Origin: Henckelia pumila
Taxonomy: Eukaryota; Streptophyta; Magnoliopsida; Lamiales; Gesneriaceae
Direction: 5' to 3'
Assembly: GCF_033568475.1 (NCBI RefSeq)
Contig: NC_133121.1
Coordinates: forward strand, 130,480,375-130,544,374
Length of the DNA stretch: 64,000 nt
Shown here: piece by piece, positions 1 through 11,338 of the stretch
Layout: each line of letters opens with the position of its first letter
How positions within the stretch are numbered: position 1 is the first letter of the stretch
Notes under the pieces: generated by a model
Seen by the model: the letters and a program-made list of their open reading frames with translations, nothing else
The model's database searches: none
Told to the model about the DNA's origin: nothing
Translations under genes and position numbers: made by a program

Positions 1-3
1 CGT

Positions 4-15
4 GCTTTGATACCA
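4..15 (-). promoter_or_regulatory. Primer binding site of the minus-strand LTR retrotransposon
   Basis: Read on the minus strand this is TGGTATCAAAGC, one base from the usual plant initiator-Met-tRNA primer site TGGTATCAGAGC. It sits two bases past the CA end of the LTR at 18. It shows that the element runs leftwards out of the window and that the LTR to its right is the 5' LTR. Confidence 0.75.
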
Positions 16-17
16 AC

Positions 18-1772
18 TGAAACGACCCTAACTCTCTAATTATAAATAAATATGCGGAAATTTTTTTTTTATTTACTTACTAAATAAAAATATGTACATA
101 CATGCCCATACATATATGCACAGAATAAATAGATTTAAAAATAAATAAATTAAATAAAAATGCAACCTTTAATAAATTGAATATCTGAGTCAAACATTTA
201 ATAAAATATTGACATAAGCAAAAACAAATAAAAATTTCATGCACTGAAAATATTTAAGTAAAATATCCCATACTGTCAACCACTGAAAATAAATAAATAA
301 ATGTATAAAATGCTAAAATATTCAAAACATGCATAAAGACTTAGACGACTATCACGGTCACGGGGTCACTGCATGTCCGCTCATATGTCCTCGCCGCCGG
401 TGGGTACTACGTCATCCTCTACGTACTCACCTGCACCATACCAGTGTAGTGAGCCTAGAGGCCCAACATGCTAACATAACAAGGGTTTAAAAATAATTTA
501 AATCACTTTAATACTAATACATAACATATACATGAATGAGCATGCTTAAAAATATCATGACATAACATAACTTAAATTAAACTTAAATATCATAATCATA
601 CATAATACATAAATATTGTTGAGCAAATTATTTTCTAACATCGCATGGTTGTATCCATAGTGTAACCTTAAATCATACATTAAATACTGATCAGCGTGGG
701 AAACCAACGTACGTGGCGGTGACGAATCACCTCTTAAATTGGCAGTAAACTGCCCTTCAATAGTTCACATATGGGGACGAATCCCCCTTAAATTGTCACA
801 CTACTTCAACTTCCAACATAAAATTATTTTCTTTTGCTCAACCTTAAACATTAAATCATGCATAAAAATTATTTCATGAATGCATGTACTTAAATAAAAT
901 GTGTGTCTTTCATATATATTTAATTTAATTTTTATACTAACATATAAATACTAAAATAACATTCATGCATAAAATAATTAAATATATATTTAGGACACAT
1001 GCAATTTCTCATGGTATGTACTGAACTGCTGGCCCTAGCACTCAAGCCCAATTTCTTAAATCTGGCCCATTAACACTGAGACTGGCCCATTAACATACTT
1101 AAGCCCAATAAAAATTATTCTAAGCCCAATTAATAAGTTAAAACCCATTAAAACATTTTTGGCCCAATAACACTCTATACCGGCCCAATGGGCCAAAAGT
1201 CTAAAGACTAGCCCAATAACTTCCATGGGCCCCAAGGCCCATAAAAATTTAGTGGACTCACTTAATTAATTTAATTAAACCCAAAAATAATTAAATTTAA
1301 CCCAAAATAATTAAATGGAGCCCAATTAAATTTTGGGATTTAATTAGGCCCATTTAACATTTAATTAAACTTAAAACTAAAAAAAATAAAAATACTCGAG
1401 CCCGACTAACTTGACCCGGACCCGGACCCGGACCCAACTAACATAACCCCGGACCACCAACCCGACCCGGACCACCAAACCCTAACCCGAACCCTACACC
1501 CTATCCTGCTGCTGCTGCGGCCGCGAGCAGCAGCCCTTCTAGGGCTGCTGCCGCCCTGCTCCGGCCGCCCCTGGCCGGAGCGCCGCCGCCCAGACGTAGC
1601 CCACGTCTGGGCGGTCCAAACCTGACCCTAGCCCTGACCCCATGCAGCCCACGCACAGAGCCCAGCACCCACTTCCATCAAACCCTAATCTGCGCCCCCT
1701 AGACCCGATCTCCTCTTGTAGCTTTTCTGGGCTCGATTGGCTCGAACCACTCGAGCCACTCGAGTCTAGACC
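18..1772 (-). mobile_element. 5' LTR of a minus-strand LTR retrotransposon, promoter-distal part
   Basis: This is the part of one LTR next to its primer site; the rest lies at 9297-10209. On the minus strand the LTR starts TGTAACACCCGG at 10209 and ends GGGTCGTTTCA at 18, so both ends carry TG...CA. The Ty3 element at 1773-9291 split it, with AGACC duplicated at 1768-1772 and 9292-9296. Without the insert and the extra TSD copy the LTR is about 2.67 kb, a size seen in large Ty3/Gypsy LTRs. The strand near 1400-1700 is GC-rich with many CCCGGACC-like and CTG runs. The coding part of the element lies off the left edge, so its family is not proven. Confidence 0.8.
1586..1614. repeat. Perfect 12-bp GC-rich hairpin inside the LTR
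   Basis: Arms CCGCCCAGACGT (1586-1597) and ACGTCTGGGCGG (1603-1614) flank a 5-base loop. It lies in the transcribed end of the minus-strand LTR, so it would fold in the element RNA. Confidence 0.7.
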
Positions 1773-1899
1773 TGTAGTAACCCAAAAACCATTTTAAGAT
1801 AATAATATGTTAAACATGATTAAGGGTTGGTATTTAACCAATTTCGGAGTGTTATTGGACTTCAGAAGTAAAATTTGGGCTTTTTAATTTTGGGCCGGA

Positions 1900-2106
1900 T
1901 AGTAAGCTCCGATCCTGGAACGGAATTTCCGATCCCCAGCTGCCAGAAATGATCGATGACTCAGTCGCGAGTTTTGACAAGTGTCGATCATAGAGCAGAT
2001 CGGAAGCTCCGATCGTAGATCGGAAGTTTCGATCCTGGCGTGGCAGACATGCACGCAATGAGCTGGATCGGAAGCTCCGATCCCGAAATCGGAAGTTCCG
2101 ATCCTG
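1900..2106. promoter_or_regulatory. Array of GATCGGAAGCTCCGATC-type palindromes in U3
   Basis: Several full or half copies of ATCGGAAGCTCCGAT or ATCGGAAGTTCCGAT lie just upstream of the TATA box. The 3' LTR copy (about 7985-8229) carries extra units, which explains most of the LTR length difference. Position and symmetry suggest binding sites for a dimeric factor. The GGAANNTCC core is only a loose match to heat-shock elements, so the factor is unknown. Confidence 0.6.
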
Positions 2107-2120
2107 GCCGAGAAATTTGG

Positions 2121-2130
2121 CTATAAATAG
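2121..2130 (+). promoter_or_regulatory. LTR TATA box
   Basis: CTATAAATAG lies immediately downstream of the palindrome array. The same motif is at 8245-8254 in the 3' LTR. It is the likely core promoter for the genomic RNA. Confidence 0.6.
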
Positions 2131-3171
2131 GGCCGTTCAGAGTTCATTTTCAATTACGAATTCCCGAGTTTCCTTCTTCAGTTATATAGTGTGAGATATA
2201 CACTTGAGGGCCCTATCGGTTATAATAGAGGTTCTGGAATAACCAAGGTGTGTTTATAGTCATCCGGGACTAGCGACTCCAAAGGGCTAACTACGGACGA
2301 AGGTATAGTTCGGGAATCTATTTAAGTTTTGGGAGTACTTATTAGCTTAGTTAAGGCTTATAGAATTTATGTAGTGATACGGTGAACTTTTGAATATAGG
2401 CTTGGAACCTAGGATCCTATTATACTTGAACTAGCCTAGAGGTACGTACACATTGACTGAGATTGCCAGCGAGTATACATGTTTATATGTTGCATTTATT
2501 TGGCATTATTATATGGCATGATGTATGCTTTATCGTCTTCTATACTCATATGTCATGTGCATATACACGTTGAGCCTATACCTTGTTATACCTGATTATA
2601 GAGCCGCTCAGCTCTATACTCGATAGTCTGTCACTGAGAGTACCGCGACGGCGGGGGCATTTATGTCTGTCTACTCTGGTATACTAGACGAGTGTGGTTG
2701 CACCCAGAGGTTGATCCGTGCGGTGGCAGCACTCATGTGGCGCCGGTTCTGAGCATGACTTTTCAGATGACCCTGTATCAGTCATCATGTTGCATGCATT
2801 ATATACATATGTTTACTCATGTCTATGTACTGGGCGTAGCGCTCACGTCCTAGTTGTTATCTTGGACACCCTATTCCATGGGGCAGGTCGCAGGATGGAC
2901 GGAGCTGGTAGTTCAAGGCAGGACTAGGGAGCAGGAGCTTTGAAAGTTTGTATACATCATGATTTATTAGCTATATAATGTTTACTTTTAAGAATTTCGA
3001 TATGGTTGTATCACTACAGATTTAAGCCTGGATTATATTACTAAGCTGATATGTAAATTATGGTTAAGTTTACGCACGTTTTTACTCTGTTAAGTATTTT
3101 GCTGTATTAAGTTTAATGCATGCTATTAGTTGCCAGTTAGTAGGTGATTCCATGCAGGGTCACTACATTTT

Positions 3172-3183
3172 TGGTATCAGAGC
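3172..3183 (+). promoter_or_regulatory. Met-tRNA primer binding site
   Basis: TGGTATCAGAGC lies four bases after the 5' LTR end and is complementary to the 3' end of plant initiator tRNA-Met. Confidence 0.92.
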
Positions 3184-3276
3184 ATGCATAGATTTTGGGA
3201 TTAGTACTTGGGATTTAGTTTAGTCTTGAGTAATTCTTGCGCATTTGGGATTTTAATGTGCAATTCTTTTCAGGAT

Positions 3277-4115
3277 ATGGCTGACGAAAGTCACGGTAGT
3301 GTTGGCCAGGGAAGTGGTCATCATCATCGTCGCCATCATCATCAGGATGATCAACATCGTCCTCACGAGGGTCGACGTCGCTATACTATTAATAAGTTCA
3401 TGCAGGTAGGACCGAAACCCTTAGTGGGAGGCGAGAATCCTGAACAAGCTAGAAGCTGGATGTCTAAACTCGAGAGTACTTTTCGTGCTTTCGATTGTAC
3501 TGAGGATCAGAAATTGGAAGTTCTAGAATTCGTTCTAGAGGATAGAGCACGTTTTTGGTGGGATGCCAAGGTTGCTCAGGCACGTACTAAGAGAGGACAG
3601 GTGACTTGGGGGAATTTCTGTCGGGAGTTTCAGAAATTGTATTTTCCTCCGGCTGTTCGCCAAGAACGATCTATGGAGTTGCTTACTTTGAGGCAAGGAT
3701 CAATGACTATTGATCAGTATCAGCAGCGATTTTTTGATCTGCTACCTTTCAGTCCCCATATTAATGCGAGTGATGCGTCGAAGTATGATATCTTTCTGCA
3801 AGGCCTGAACCAAGATATCTACGCACAGGTTGTCGTCTGTGATGACCCGGTGTCTTATGAGACTTTGGTGAACCGTTGCCATCTTGTAGAGACCAGCAAC
3901 AGGCATGGACAGTTGATGATGCCAGCACAGCCTAGTGGATTTATTGAGCCTCGAGCTCAATCTGTTGTGCCATCTGTACCTACGTCTTCTTCTAATCCTA
4001 CTACTTCGTCTGGTTCTCATGGTTCACGAAGTACTTTCCGCTTTGGGAAGAAGAAGAAGAAGGAGGAGTTTTGTAGCCACTGTGGTGGGAAGCATCCTGC
4101 AGCTTCATGTAGAGA
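3277..4115 (+). pseudogene. gag: Ty3/Gypsy gag (capsid and first zinc knuckle), frameshifted from pol
   Basis: The chosen ATG at 3277 begins MADESHGSVGQ, followed by a His/Arg-rich stretch. The reading frame is open further upstream, but this is the first ATG giving a typical gag start. The Retrotrans_gag-like middle contains WMSKLESTFRAF and the RFWWDA region. It ends in a zinc-knuckle start, CSHCGGKH. At about 4111-4115 the reading moves to the pol frame, where a second knuckle CYICGQQGH continues. A gag-pol polyprotein of this type is normally one frame, so a small indel here is the likely cause. Codons past 4116 in the gag frame (to 4386) look spurious. Confidence 0.85.
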
Positions 4116-7100
4116 GCTACTGGTGCTTGTTATATTTGCGGTCAGCAGGGACATCTGCGGAGAGATTGTCCTCAGCGTATGGGTTCTGCTAGTGGATCGG
4201 GATCACAGGTTGGATCTCAGGCTTCTATTGTTCCACGTCAGCAGCCAGCACCACAGAGTTTTTTTGGTTTTCGTCCCCAGACTCAAGGGCAGGTGTTTGC
4301 CCTGTCTCAGGAGCAGGCTACTGAGGGAAGCGATCGCATGTTGGCAGGTAACTTCTTGTTATGTGGTATTCCTGCACTTGTATTAATTGATACTGGAGCA
4401 TCGCATTCCTTTATTTCTAGTCGCTTCGTTAAGAGACATAGATTACCTTACGTATCATTAGATATGGATTTAGTTGTATCTACTCCGTTGGAGCAGGAGG
4501 TAGTAACTAAGCCTTTAGTGATGGGTTGCCTTCTGGAGTTTGAGGGTAATATGTTATCGGCTAATTTGATGATATTAGCGATGACGGATTTTGATTGTAT
4601 TTTGGGAATAGATATGCTGACTTTGTATCACGCTACTGTGGATTGTTATCAGCGTCTGGTACAGTTTCATCCCGTTGAGGGTGATAGCTGGTACTTTTAT
4701 GGTGAGGGTGCGCGACCTCCGATGCCACTTGTTTCGGCTCTGAAGGCATGTCATGTCTTGGAGTCAGGTGGGGAGGGCTACCTCATCTATGCGGTTGATA
4801 TGTCTGCGAGTAGTCCGGGTATTGATCAGCTACCAATTGTCAGCGAGTTTCCTGACGTATTCCCTGATGAGATTCCTGGTTTTCCTCCGGTTCGAGAGGT
4901 TGAATTTGGTATTGATCTAGTACCAGGAACTACGCCTATATCCCGAGCACCTTATCGTCTGGCACCGTCAGAGATGAGGAAATTGAAACAGCAGTTGCAA
5001 GATCTGCTTGATAAGGGATATATTCGTCCGAGTGTTTCTCCGTGGGGAGCACCTGTTTTGTTTGTCAAGAAGAAGGATGGATCGATGCGATTATGTATTG
5101 ATTACAGGCAGTTGAATCGTGTCACCATCAAGAATAAGTATCCTTTGCCGCGGATTGATGATCTGTTCGATCAACTACAGGGTACTTCTGTTTATTCTAA
5201 GATAGATCTGAGATCTGGATACCATCAGATGCGGGTACGAGACTCAGATATATCTACGACTGCTTTCAGGACCAAATACGGGCATTATGAGTTTCTGGTG
5301 ATGCCATTCGGTTTGACGAATGCACCGGCAGTCTTTATGAATCTGATGAATCAGGTATTTCGAGATTATCTGGATATATTTGTCATCGTCTTCATAGATG
5401 ATATTCTTGTCTATTCTCATGACAAAGAGGAGCATGCACAACATTTGAGGATTGTTCTACAGACGTTACGAGATAAGCAGCTATATGCGAAATTGAGCAA
5501 GTGTGAATTTTGGCTTGATCGGGTAGTATTTCTCGGTCATGTGATTTCTAATGAAGGGATATCTGTTGATCCTAGTAAGATAGAGGCAGTGCTGAACTGG
5601 TCTCGTCCGACAATGGTTGCTGAGATTCGTAGTTTTTTGGGTCTCGTGGGATATTATCGTCGGTTCATCGAGAATTTTTCACAGTTGGCCAGGCCTTTGA
5701 CTCAGCTTACACGGAAAGATGTTACCTTTATTTGGTCCTCGGATTGTGAGGAGTCGTTTCATGAGCTGCGTAGACGTCTTACTACTGCACCTGTGCTAGC
5801 TCTACCTTCTGGATCAGGAGGTTATGTTGTTTATACTGATGCCTCTGGTCAGGGGTTAGGATGTGTTTTGACACAGTATGGACATGTTATTGCCTATGCT
5901 TCTCGACAGTTGAAGTCGCATGAGAGTAATTATCCAGTGCATAATCTCGAGTTAGCCGCCATTGTATTTGCGCTCAAGATTTGGAGACATTATCTTTATG
6001 GCGAGAAATTTGAGATATTTATGGATCACAAGAGTTTGAAGTATTTATTCACTCAGGCAGAGTTGAATATGCGACAGAGACGCTGGATGGATCTCCTGAA
6101 GGATTATGATTGTGAAATCAAATATCATCCAGGTTCTGCTAATCTTACTGCTGATGCCTTGAGTCGGCAGGTGAGACTGTCTGCACTTCAGACTAATGAA
6201 ATATCTCATATGATTCAAGAGTGCTGTTCATTGAGTTTTACGCTCAAGCACAAGAAAGGGAGGAATGAGATTCGTTTGTATACTATTCTATCTGAGCCAG
6301 CATTGTATTCTCGGATCATAGATGCTCAGATATCTGATGTTAAGACTCAGCGATTGGCACGTCTAGCCAATGGAGTTAATACATCTGGATTCCATTTTCA
6401 GGCAGATGGTTTATTGTGCCTATCCAATAGAGTGGTTGTACCTAATGTTGCGGAGCTCAGGAATGATATTCTATCTCAAGCTCAGATGAGTCGATTATCA
6501 GTTCATCCTGGAAGTATGAAAATGTATAAGGACTTGCGAACTAGATTCTGGTGGAAAGGAATGAAGAGGAGTGTGTATCAATTTGTTTCGAGATGTTTGG
6601 TTTGTCAACAGGTCAAAGCTGAACATCGACGACCAGGTGGATTACTGCAGAATCTTGAGATTCTCGAATGGAAGTGGGAGCACGTGACTATGGATTTTGT
6701 TACCCACTTGCCTATGACTTCACGTCAGTGTGATGCTATCTGGGTTGTCGTTGACCGTTTGACAAAATCAGCACATTTCATTCCTTATAACCGGGAGTAT
6801 TCTTATGATCGCATGGCACGCTTATATATCCAGGAGATTGTGCGATTACATGTGATTCTAGTAAGCATAGTCAGTGATAGAGACCCACGATTTACCTCAC
6901 GTTTTTGGGGTAGTTTTCAGGAGGCGTTGGGTACCACTCTAAGTTTGAGCACTGCGTATCATCCGGAGACTGATGGGCAGTCAGAGCGCACTATTCGTAC
7001 GCTGGAGGATATGCTACGTTCTTCTATCATGGACTTTGGTTTATCTTGGCAGGATCAGTTACCTTTGATTGAATTTGCCTACAATAACAGTTATCATCGT

Positions 7101-7739
7101 AGTATTCATATGGCATCTTTCGAGGCATTGTATGGTCGACGGTGTCGTACTCCATTATTCTGGGATGAAGTCGGGGAACGGCAAGTCGAGGGTCCTGAAT
7201 TGGTGCAGCAGATTGTAGACAAGGTAGATTTGATCAAGCATAGAATCAAAGTTGCTCAAGATAGACAAGCCAGTTATGCGAATATTTGCCGCAGGCCACT
7301 TCAGTTTGAGCCTGGTGAATATGTTTTTCTGCGAGTATCACCTTTCAGGAAGGTGATGAGATTCGGTGTGAAAGGCAAGTTGTCTCCTCGTTACATTGGG
7401 CCTTTCCAGATACTGGAGAAGATCGGAGATGTTGCTTATCGTTTGGCTTTACCGCCATCTCTTTCCAGTATACACAATGTTTTTCATGTGTCGTTGCTTC
7501 GACAGTACATAGCTGATGAATCTCATGTGATTCAGTCTACTGATATTCAGCTAGAGCCAGATCTGTCTTTTGTTGAACGACCAATCTGTATCCTAGACAG
7601 GAAGGAGAAAGTTCTTCGGAACAAGACTATACCACTTGTGATGGTACAGTGGCAGCGCTGAGGCGTTGAAGAAGCAACTTGGGAAACTGAGAGTCGTATG
7701 CGAGCAGAATATCCTGAATTGTTTGCTTTGTATTTTTGA
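4116..7739 (+). pseudogene. pol: Ty3/Gypsy pol: protease, RT, RNase H, integrase, chromodomain-like tail
   Basis: The second zinc knuckle CYICGQQGH is near 4128. The protease motif [10 protein letters not shown] is near 4385. RT motifs [17 protein letters not shown] and [10 protein letters not shown] follow, then RNase H with [10 protein letters not shown] near 5835. Integrase has the HHCC zinc finger (RCLVCQQ near 6593) and the D,D35E core ending in [11 protein letters not shown] near 6956. The C-terminal part reads like a type II chromodomain of Tekay/Del chromoviruses ([19 protein letters not shown]). An in-frame TGA at 7659-7661 interrupts this domain, and 25 further codons run to the TGA at 7737-7739 and look like its natural end (EEATWETE). 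The stop and the upstream frameshift mark it as degraded. Confidence 0.92.
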
Positions 7740-7844
7740 TTACCATGTAAGATGTAATTACCGTTGTTGTAATAAGACATGGTTTGATGTTTCATATTGT
7801 TATCTTGATTTGTCTTTAGATGTTATTTCGCGGACGAAATATCT

Positions 7845-7858
7845 AAAGGTGGGGAGAA
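7845..7858 (+). promoter_or_regulatory. Polypurine tract
   Basis: AAAGGTGGGGAGAA ends directly at the first base of the 3' LTR, the usual plus-strand primer position. Confidence 0.85.
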
Positions 7859-9291
7859 TGTAGTAACCCAGAAACCATTTTAAGATAATAAAATGTTAAA
7901 CATGATTAAGGGTTGGTATTTAACCAATTTCGGAGTGTTATTGGACTTCAGAAGTAAAATTTGGGCTTTTTAATTTTGGGCCGGATAGTAAGCTCCGATC
8001 CTGGATAGTAAGCTCCGATCGGAACGGAAGCTCCGATCCTGGAACGGAAGTTCCGATCCCCAGCTGCCAGAAATGATCGATGACTCAGTCGCGAGTTTTG
8101 ACAAGTGTCGATCATAGAGCAGATCGGAAGCTCCGATCGTAGATCGGAAGTTCCGATCCTGGCGTGGCAGACATGCACGCAATGAGCTAGATCGGAAGCT
8201 CCGATCCCGAAATCGGAAGTTCCGATCCTGGCCGAGAAATTTGGCTATAAATAGGGCCGTTCAGAGTTCATTTTCAATTACGAATTCCCGAGTTTCCTTC
8301 TTCAGTTATATAGTGTGAGATATACACTTGAGGGCCCTATCGGTTATAATAGAGGTTCTGGAATAACCAAGGTGTGGTTATAGTCATTCGAGACTAGCGA
8401 CTCCAAAGGGCTAACTACGGACGAAGGTATAGTTCGGGAATCTATTTAAGTTTTGGGAGTACTTATTAGCTTAGTTAAGGCTTATAGAATTTATGTAGTG
8501 ATACGGTGAACTTTTGAATATAGGCTTGGAACCTAGGATCCTATTATACTTGAACTAGCCTAGAGGTACGTACACATTGACTGAGATTGCCAGCGAGTAT
8601 ACATGTTTATATGTTGCATTTATTTGACATTATTATATGGCATGATGTATGCTTTAACGTCTTCTATACTCATATGTCATGTGCATATACACGTTGAGCC
8701 TATACCTTGTTATACCTGATTATAGAGCCGCTCAGCTCTATACTCGATAGTCTATCACTGAGAGTACCGCGACGGCGGGGGCATTTATGTCTGTCTACTC
8801 TGGTGTACTAGACGAGTGTGGTTGCACCCAGAGGTTGATCCGTGCGGTGGCAGCACTCATGTGGCGCCGGTTCTGAGCATAACTTTTCAGATGACCCTGT
8901 ATCAGTCATCATGTTGCATGCATTATATACATATGTTTACTCATGTCTATGTACTGGGCGTAGCTCTCACGTCCTAGTTGTTATCTTGGACACCCTATTC
9001 CATGGGGCAGGTCGCAGGATGGACGGAGCTGGTAGTTCAAGGCAGGACTAGGGAGCAGGAGCTTTGAAAGTTTGTATACAGCATGATTTATTAGCTGTAT
9101 AATGTTTACTTTTAAGAATTTCGATATGGTTGTATCACTACAGATTTAAGCCTGGATTATATTACTAAGCTGATATGTAAATTATGGTTAAGTTTCCGCA
9201 CGTTTTTACTCTGCTAAGTATTTTGCTGTATTAAGTTTAATGCATGCTATTAGTTGCCAGTTAGTAGGTGATTCCATGCAGGGTCACTACA
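7859..9291 (+). repeat. 3' LTR of the Ty3/Gypsy element
   Basis: It is 1433 bp, collinear with the 5' LTR, starts TGTAGTAACCC and ends TCACTACA, followed by TSD AGACC at 9292-9296. It has about 38 bp more palindromic array than the 5' LTR, near 8000-8060. Confidence 0.95.
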
Positions 9292-9296
9292 AGACC

Positions 9297-10209
9297 ACCC
9301 TCACACATCCTAGGTAGCCCTGACCAGCAGCTAGGCATGCCATGGAGGAAGAAAATGTGAGCATGAATGAAGAACACACATGATCGAGCACCAAGAACAA
9401 AACCAATTAGATTTCTGAAAAATTCAAGAAAAAATCGACGCATACACGACACACACATAATATTCACTGATATGGTGTGAAAAAGAGGAATAAAAACATG
9501 CCTTGCACCGTCGGTTGAAGAGAAGTAAACGTAGATGACGATTCCGGGACGACGGGACGATGATCAACCACCTTGGAAGCTTAAAAATCGAGCTATGGCC
9601 GAAGATCTACTGAAGAAGACGAAGGAGGAGGGGGTGTGGCGGCTAGGTTGAATGGAAAGAGATTGAGCGTGAGTAGGGGGGTTTTGGGCGATGGATTGGG
9701 TAGTCTAGGATATAAATTTTTGGAAGAAAAAAAATAATCTAGGAGATAATAGTATAATTAAAAAGGTTTCCTAACTTTTAAAAGTAATAATTAACATGAT
9801 AAATATAAAAATCTCGAAATATAAAATTAAGGGAATTTTAAAGATAATAAAAATTTAATATTTTGGCTTAATTTGAATAAAAACGGACTCCTAAAATTAA
9901 ATAAAATTAAATACTGATAATTTTGAGGAAATAAAACTCAAAATAATATTTTTGGGCTCTTAAAAGGCTCATGAAATAAATTGGATAGAAAGTTGTCATC
10001 TCGTCCGTCCACGGTCCCGTCTACGCGATAAAATAATTCAAATACCAATAATTCATAAAAATCACTAATTATGGGTTAAATGCTTGAAAATAATTTAAAT
10101 CATACACAAATAATTCACATAATAATTTAACCCATAATCTAAAATTTTAAATAAATAAATTTCCTAATTATGCATGCGAATTTACGTATTTAAAATACCG
10201 GGTGTTACA
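9297..10209 (-). mobile_element. 5' LTR of the minus-strand retrotransposon, promoter-proximal part
   Basis: On the minus strand this piece starts TGTAACACCCGGTATTTT at 10209, a typical Ty3/Gypsy LTR start, and continues across the nested element at 1772. Its outer border falls inside the caulimovirid RT reading frame, so this element inserted into the viral relic. Its own TSD partner would lie off the left edge. Confidence 0.78.
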
Positions 10210-11051
10210 GAAACTCCTTCTTTGATTAGACCAAGGTCCAAATGTTCCTTGATAATCATTCTCATATCCCTTTGATCTGTTAAGTTCATCGGAATAGGCT
10301 TATATCTGACGAATTCATACTCTTTGCCTTCCTTTAGAGTAAGACTGACTTTGAGTTGATTTCTATCTCACCATGCTAAAGGATGTTCGTTATAACTTTC
10401 TTTGAGCCTCTTTTTGACATCTTCAAGGGATACCTTATTTTCTAACTCTATATCTCTGTGATGTAGAGTTACCTTGAGAAGCTCCATATCTTCTGTTTGG
10501 AGTTCTTGTTCTGTTGTTATTTTCAACATGGTTTCTCCAAACCTTCTTGGATCTTTCATTTTTGGGTGAAAAAGTTGTCCTTTATCACCACGCTGGATGC
10601 GAAATATTATCGGCAATTGTCGATAAAAAACAACATTGAGTCTTTGAACGATAATTTTATGATCACAAATTGTAGTGAACATAATCCTTCTTGACTCATT
10701 GTCTTGTGTGTACTTCTTAAACATTTGTAAGAAGTTATTTCTCAACAGGATATCAGCTCCTGTATCATGGAAATAGATTGGTGGTGTCTTTACCTTGTAC
10801 CAAGGTTTCTGACCTGCTCCTCCCATAAGAATCTCTGCTTGTTTTATTCCTTTACAAAGAATTAAAATTCTTCTAGAGAAATCTCGTCCAGCAATTTTTG
10901 GTAATTCTTCTTCGCATTCTTCAGGGAAGACTCCTCTTTTTGCTGTACAAATTCCTGCTCCCGAATCAATATAAGCTGCAAAGTATTCAGCCTTATATTG
11001 TTCATACAACATCCCTATCGGAATGTATATGGAGAATGGACTTGTTGTCAT
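10210..11051 (-). pseudogene. Caulimovirid protease / reverse transcriptase, N-terminal part
   Basis: It starts at ATG 11051, sharing ATGA with the stop of the upstream ORF. An aspartic protease motif YIDSGAG lies about 30 residues in, in the usual caulimovirid context (AAYIDSGAGICT). The segment before 10370 and the one after it (containing VRYKPIPMNL and LDLGLIKEG) match the start of a viral RT domain. An in-frame TGA at 10370-10368 breaks it. The gene then ends abruptly at 10209, where a retrotransposon LTR begins, so the catalytic RT and RNase H parts should lie off the left edge. Confidence 0.85.
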
Positions 11052-11314
11052 TTTTTAAAGGGATTACTAAATGGCCCTGCCATTTTTAACAGCATGTGTT
11101 GTAACTCAGTAATCCGATTAAAACTATTCGCCTTTAGTCTTCCTAAGGCTTCAGAAGGTAGAGTATGGTTACTCCTTTCTACCTCTTCAATGCGTTCTAG
11201 TAAATCATGTTCATGACTTACTAATTTCAACAATTGCTTCTTCCTCTGTTTGTAAACAGAGTTTTCGAATCTGATCAAGGGATTGTCCCTTATCCAATTC
11301 TCTTGGTTTTCCAT
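11048..11314 (-). pseudogene. Small caulimovirid ORF of 88 aa between movement protein and protease/RT
   Basis: The ORF is intact, Lys/Glu-rich and probably helical, with LLKLVSHEHDLLERIEEVE as a coiled-coil-like stretch. It begins 24 nt after the movement protein stop and ends in an ATGA overlap with the protease/RT ORF. I do not recognise a named family. Its position and charge would suit a virion-associated or assembly role, but that is a guess. Confidence 0.6.
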
Positions 11315-11338
11315 TTCGTAGAATTCTTATTGAATCCT

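Larger units (their letters stand above)
1773..3167 (+). repeat. 5' LTR of the Ty3/Gypsy element
   Basis: It starts TGTAGTAACCC and ends GGTCACTACA, is 1395 bp long and nearly identical to 7859-9291. U3 holds the palindromic GATCGG array and a TATA box at 2122-2128. The primer site follows four bases after the end. Small ORFs inside (for example 2718-2927) recur in both LTRs and have no recognisable product. Confidence 0.95.
1773..9291 (+). mobile_element. Complete Ty3/Gypsy LTR retrotransposon, chromovirus (Tekay/Del-like)
   Basis: All structural parts are visible: 5' LTR 1773-3167, Met-tRNA primer site 3172-3183, gag-pol 3277-7739, polypurine tract 7845-7858, 3' LTR 7859-9291, and a 5-bp TSD AGACC on both sides. 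Pol order is protease, RT, RNase H, integrase, then a C-terminal chromodomain-like segment, which is the Ty3/Gypsy order. The LTRs differ by about 18 substitutions by eye plus one 38-bp length change, so the insertion is fairly young. It is nested in the LTR of another element. It carries a gag-pol frameshift near 4111-4115 and an in-frame TGA at 7659, so this copy is unlikely to be autonomous. Confidence 0.95.

Noticed and set aside
1852..2058. Minus ORFs rich in Arg/Asp/Ser near 1852-2058 and 7948-8182
   Set aside because: They translate the palindromic GATCGG array; the amino-acid repeats are a by-product.
2122..2128. GGAANNTCC units as true heat-shock elements
   Set aside because: The units deviate from the nGAAnnTTCn consensus and spacing, so the assignment is not supported.
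2718..2927. 69-codon ORF repeated at 8842-9051
   Set aside because: It lies inside both LTRs of the Ty3 element in the same position, so it is LTR sequence and has no known domain.
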